Positions 60,177-64,000 of a stretch of 64,000 nt of DNA are shown piece by piece (position 1 is the first letter of the stretch; each line of letters opens with the position of its first letter). Origin of the DNA: Ptychodera flava (Eukaryota; Hemichordata; Enteropneusta; Ptychoderidae); the NCBI RefSeq assembly GCF_041260155.1, contig NC_091930.1, positions 21,912,237 to 21,976,236 of the forward strand, read 5' to 3'. The position numbers were made by a program, and so were the translations under genes. The notes under the pieces were generated by a model, which searched no databases, had not been told where the DNA came from, and saw only the letters and a list, made by a program, of their open reading frames with translations.

Positions 60177-61697
60177 TTACTTCCCATGTTTCGTAATAGC
60201 CAAGCTTTTACATTGTCTAACATGTTGTTGTAACTTTGCCACAAGTTTATGGATACGAACTTTTTGTTGACTAGTGACAATATCTGACCTGCATAAGTTA
60301 GCAAATGACTTTATGAGAACCTTAAAATCTGAGCAGTAATCTTTACATTTTTCTATCATATTTTTAGAGCCTTTAATGTCTTCTAAAAACTCAAGCAAAT
60401 TAGACGGTTTGATTTGTAGCTTTTCTTGAAATTCTGATAAGTCAGACATTTCAGACGCAACAGACTCATTGTCATGATCAGACATTTCGCTGAGAACATC
60501 AAAGGAGTTTGATGTTTTCACTCCTGACCAAATAAGCTGATTTTGAGAAGCTTTTCTTGGAGACTGTGACTGAGAAATAAACAAATCCTGAGACTCATTT
60601 ACATTGATATCTGAAAAGGAGTCTCAGGAAACTCAAGTGATTGAGACTCAATAAGTGAAGATGATGACGAAGAAGGGGGGTCGAATGATAAAACGGGAGT
60701 AGAGGGGAGCGGAGAATACGAAGGCGAAGCAGGGGTTCGTACCCTGTCTTCATCGGCATGGACGTTAACGTTTGCAGCAGAATTAACACTTTTTTCTAAG
60801 TTCTCTTGAGCGTCAGTGGGTTGACTGTTTTTACTGGTGAGAGGTCTTTGATCAACAGAATTTTCATCAACAGATGTGACTTTGTGAGCTGACTCTGATT
60901 GTGCCTCATTGTTTTCGACAAAGCGAGTTGACGTTGAGGCGTTACTTGAAGTTGAGGTGTTAATTTCTGTGGTATTGATATGCTGATTAACACCTTCATT
61001 TGCATTTGCTTCACTTTCGAGAACATCCATTAAACCTGAGTTTTCATCCACGCAATTATTGTCTTTTTGAACATTTTCAGTGTCATTATCGTTGTTTTCT
61101 GACGATCTATGATCATGATAGTTAGGACAACGTATACGGATATGACCTTTTAGTCCACAATGAAAACAACGCAGTTCATCTACAGAAACGTAAACGGAAT
61201 AAAAACGGTCATCATATTTGATCTGAATTACACCACTGATGTTCTCATTGTGTAACAAAACATGAACTTGTCGTCTAAACGACTTCACATGTTTCAGCGA
61301 AGCATTTTTACAACCAAGAGGGATTGCTCTTAAATGTCCAACAACTCTACCAAGTTTCCATAAATGTTCCTCCAAAACTTCATCAGGAATGAAAGGAGGA
61401 ACATTTGACAGAATAATTTGAGGCCGGTTTCACCATGTGTTCCACATCGACTAATTCATCAAACAAAGCAAACTTGGATTCAATAATACTTTCAACATTA
61501 CCGAGTGTTGCTAAGAACACAACAACGGACTTATTCATTCTAGATGCAGCAATAACATTTTCACTTCCGACTTTCTTTGCAATCTCTTCAACATAGCTTT
61601 CAACGGGAACACCTTCAATATTAGTACACCTGACAGCATGTTTGCGTGTCAGATTCCGAAATGGCTTGTCCTCCCGGGCGGCCATATTGCCGACCAC
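60177..61697 (-). pseudogene. LINE ORF1: RNA-binding protein with CCHC knuckle
   Basis: It starts MVGNMAAREDKPFRN (61697). IPLGCKNASLKHVKSFRRQV and the CCHC knuckle CFHCGLKGHIRIRC are typical of Tx1-like ORF1. The conserved C-terminal region follows: LEFLEDIKGSKNM, then KVRIHKLVAKLQQHV. Two frameshifts break it, near 61405 (between the KPAS and VPPFIP-type segments) and near 60612 (a T run). In the family ORF1 binds element RNA; this copy would yield truncated products. Confidence 0.88.
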
Positions 61698-61892
61698 GGG
61701 TTAACAAATGACAAAAAATAAAATCGAAGGAAATCCGCCTTGTCGAAGATGAAACCGGACCGGAAACAAGACCCCAAAGAACTTAACACTACTCACAACA
61801 TAAACAGATGACAATTGACGAAGGATGGCACTTCTCACTGGTAGAAAATCAAAACAAGTAGGAGCCCTTCTTCTGTACGTCTATCCAAAATG

Positions 61893-61940
61893 GCGGAAGA
61901 AGAAGAAGAACAACAACAACAACAACAACAACAAAACAAC
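61893..61940. repeat. (AAG)n/(AAC)n tract at LINE 5' boundary
   Basis: GGAAGAAGAAGAAG passes into AACAACAACAAC repeats. The 3' side of the LINE has the same two repeat types, so the element divides or duplicates one trinucleotide tract. Confidence 0.9.
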
Positions 61941-62315
61941 AGTAGTTACAACACTATCATCCACATCATCATGGTCATTATTTACATACCATACGTAGTG
62001 AAAGAGGTTCTTGACTCTGTAAATATCTAAAGGGAAACTATTTTGTTGCAGAAAACGTGACAGAAGGAAGGCATAGTTTGGAAAAGCACATAATTGTATG
62101 GAAGCTGTGAATCTACGGGCATACTTGAATTCATCAAATATCCTTAATGGTTTTTTGCTTCCTGCTTAAATTACTGTTTGCGACAAGCAAAACCTCAAGT
62201 GTATATATCTTACCATTCTCATTGCCGTTTACATTAATACCAAAATGATCAATATACGTAATTGTTATATTACATCTCTTGCAGCTCACGTTTAAGAAAT
62301 CATTTCAAGGCAACA
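61941..62315. other. 5' flank of the acyl-CoA synthetase gene
   Basis: AT-rich. A TGTATATATC stretch near 62200 is a weak TATA candidate. The promoter, if here, lies within 400 bases of the LINE's 5' end, head to head with it. Confidence 0.3.
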
Positions 62316-64000
62316 ATGGCAGCTCAAATTCTAGCAGCGACCCAAAAAACTGACGTACAGTTATTGTCATACACCATGTCAACGACGATTTTGTGGCAAG
62401 ACCATTGGTCAAGTATTCGATATGACCAGCGACAGATATCCAGAAAGAGAGGCAATGACTTACTATCCAAAGAATGGTGACGTCAAACGGTTTAACTTCC
62501 AGGAACTGAGACATCAAGTTGACGGCTTTGCCAAGGGGCTGATAAAACTTGGCCTACAGAAAGGTGAAAAGTTGGGAATAGTGGTTGGCAGAAGATATGA
62601 GTACATCGTGGCTTACTTGGGAGCTGTAAAGGCAGGTCTTGTCGCCGTCCGACATTTTCCTTTCCTGAAAGCAAATCAGCTGGTACAGCAAATACACAAA
62701 GTCGGCTGTTCAGCGATGGTTATCGACAGCGATACTCTACCAAGTATTCGTGAATTGGTACCCGGAGTTGAACAAGCCTGTGTCCCTTGTTGTCTTCAGC
62801 GTCTTCCTAGTGTTCGTTGTTTTATTAATATCGATTCCATGGAAAAGAAGGGAGCTTGCCTTTCCATGAGCGACGTCATCTGCTCATCCGAGGGAAGCTC
62901 TGAACTGCAGAGTTTGGGAAACGAAATCCAGCCAGGTGACCCTGCTTTGGTCTATTTTACCTCCGGCAGTACTGGAACATGGAAAGCTGCTCTTCACTGT
63001 CACAGCGCCCTCGTCGAATCATCACTTTCCGTATCCGAAATCCATGTTCGCTTAAACGACGGGAACACTGGCTGCCATCTCTGCGTAGCGAATATGCATT
63101 CTGTTTCATTTGAAGCCGTGTTTGCTCCAATGTTAATGGTCGGAGACAGACTAGTTTTACCGGAATCAGTTGATGCGCAGACAGTTATTTATACATTGCA
63201 GAAGGAATGTTGTACTTCTACAGCTCTCTATCCGTCTCATGTATTTGGAATTACCAATCTCACTGAGAAGTACCACTTTTCTTCTTTGAAATTAGCGCTC
63301 ATCGGTGGAAATATTGTACCCCTCCCCATTCTTGATAAATTGAAGAAAGTACTGACTCCAAATATACAAAACACATTCGGGATGACAGAAGCATTACTTG
63401 TGACGTCTCATGTTCCTACCGACCCCGTTGACGGCCGAGTCCAAACTGTTGGTCGACCTTTGCCGCATTCAGAAATCAAACTTGTAGATGACAACTTCCA
63501 CATTGTACCCATCAACACGGAAGGAGAAATCTGCGTTCGTGGTCCAAATGTATTTCAGTGTTACCTTGGCGACGAAGACAAAACATTAGCTGCAAAAACT
63601 CAAACAGGATGGTTTAAGACTGGAGATGTTGGAGTCATGCTCGATGACGGCAGAATCAGGCATCTTGGGAGAAAAGATGATTGTATAAAGAAAGACAATA
63701 GGAAAATATATCCTATGGCAATAGAAAGACACCTAGCTGGTCACTCCAAAGTGAGCATGTGTCAGGCAGTGGCTGTTCCAGACGAGAAAGCTATCAATGA
63801 GATTTGTCTGTGCGTTGTACTGAGACCGGGCGTAATGTGTACGGAAAAAGAAATTATGGGCATCTTGCAGGAAGAGCTCGACGAATTCCAATTTCCAAAA
63901 TATGTCCTTTTCTTTGATAGCTTCCCTACCACGGAGAGCGGTAAAATACATCGCAAGATGTTGGCCGAATTGGCGGTTGAAAGACTCAAAAAATTAATGA
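62316..64000 (+). CDS. ACSF2-like acyl-CoA synthetase, single exon, partial at window end
   Basis: An adenylate-forming enzyme: it would activate a carboxylic acid to acyl-AMP and then acyl-CoA. The main frame is open from 62335 to 64000. Counting from the in-frame ATG at 62422 (M1), GLIKLGLQKGEKLGIVVG gives the N-lobe; VYFTSGSTGTWKAALHC (about 177-193) is the P-loop with the usual PKG changed to WKA; FGMTEA (319-324) is motif A5; TGDVG (400-404) is A7; LGRKDD (415-420) is the hinge. KIYPMAIERHL follows, and ESGKIHRK holds the C-terminal catalytic Lys (K508). The conserved Gly-Gly-Glu before NIYP is lost (KKDNRKIYP). Another frame from ATG 62316 encodes LLSYTMSTTIL, which fits the family's segment just before GKTIGQVFD of the main frame, so a +1 shift near 62391-62396 separates the true N-terminus. 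No introns are seen, unlike most animal homologues, which raises the possibility of a retrocopy. Its stop lies past the window. Confidence 0.85.

Larger units (their letters stand above)
55621..61895 (-). mobile_element. Full-length Tx1-clade (L1 group) non-LTR retrotransposon
   Basis: About 6.3 kb in the order 5' UTR (about 195 bp), ORF1, a 28-bp spacer, ORF2 (endonuclease, reverse transcriptase, C-terminal zinc finger) and a 3' UTR of about 750 bp. The RT block VDQSYTVPGRQIFDNIHLIR followed by LDQEKAFDRVSHHYLF is characteristic of Tx1-like elements. (AAG)n lies at the 3' end and GAAGAAGAAGAAG then (AAC)n at the 5' end, so it sits inside a trinucleotide tract. The 5' terminus reads CCGCCATTTTGG on the element strand. 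Confidence 0.93.

Overview
This is eukaryotic nuclear DNA, most likely from a marine invertebrate deuterostome such as a hemichordate. That placement is inferred from short exons in long AT-rich introns, a diverged GABA-B-like receptor, an ACSF2-like acyl-CoA synthetase, a Tx1-clade LINE and abundant MITEs and satellites. No single marker fixes the species.

Layout. 1-2.1 kb: a foldback element, then an intronless minus-strand glycosyltransferase-like gene (729-2090). 2.1-12 kb: no genes, but a 215-bp MITE and a well-preserved 1.2-kb TIR transposon with a perfect 10-bp target duplication. 12.2-14.9 kb: a composite repeat block (26-bp minisatellite, then a TIR-bounded array of about 226-bp units, then an 87-bp duplication). 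18.8-45 kb: an 18-exon plus-strand family C GPCR gene reconstructed from splice sites and compatible phases (786 codons; signal peptide, Venus flytrap domain, seven membrane segments, short tail). Its introns hold MITEs, hairpins, a RecQ-like fragment, an antisense VFT-like fragment and dispersed repeats. 45-49 kb: a TTAA-flanked MITE and a possible Cys-rich two-exon gene. 49-52.5 kb: an inverted second copy of the composite repeat, split by a 2.25-kb element with 40-bp perfect TIRs and CATAA duplications. 55.4-61.9 kb: a full-length minus-strand Tx1-like LINE lying between trinucleotide microsatellites, with both ORFs broken by single-base frameshifts. 62.3 kb to the end: a plus-strand ACSF2-like acyl-CoA synthetase in one long exon, open to the window edge, with an apparent +1 shift near its N-terminus.

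The three host genes (glycosyltransferase-like, GABA-B-like, acyl-CoA synthetase) show no evident functional link. The dominant theme is mobile-element activity: at least eight element families, several with readable insertion histories, and two inverted repeat blocks about 34 kb apart that bracket the whole receptor gene.
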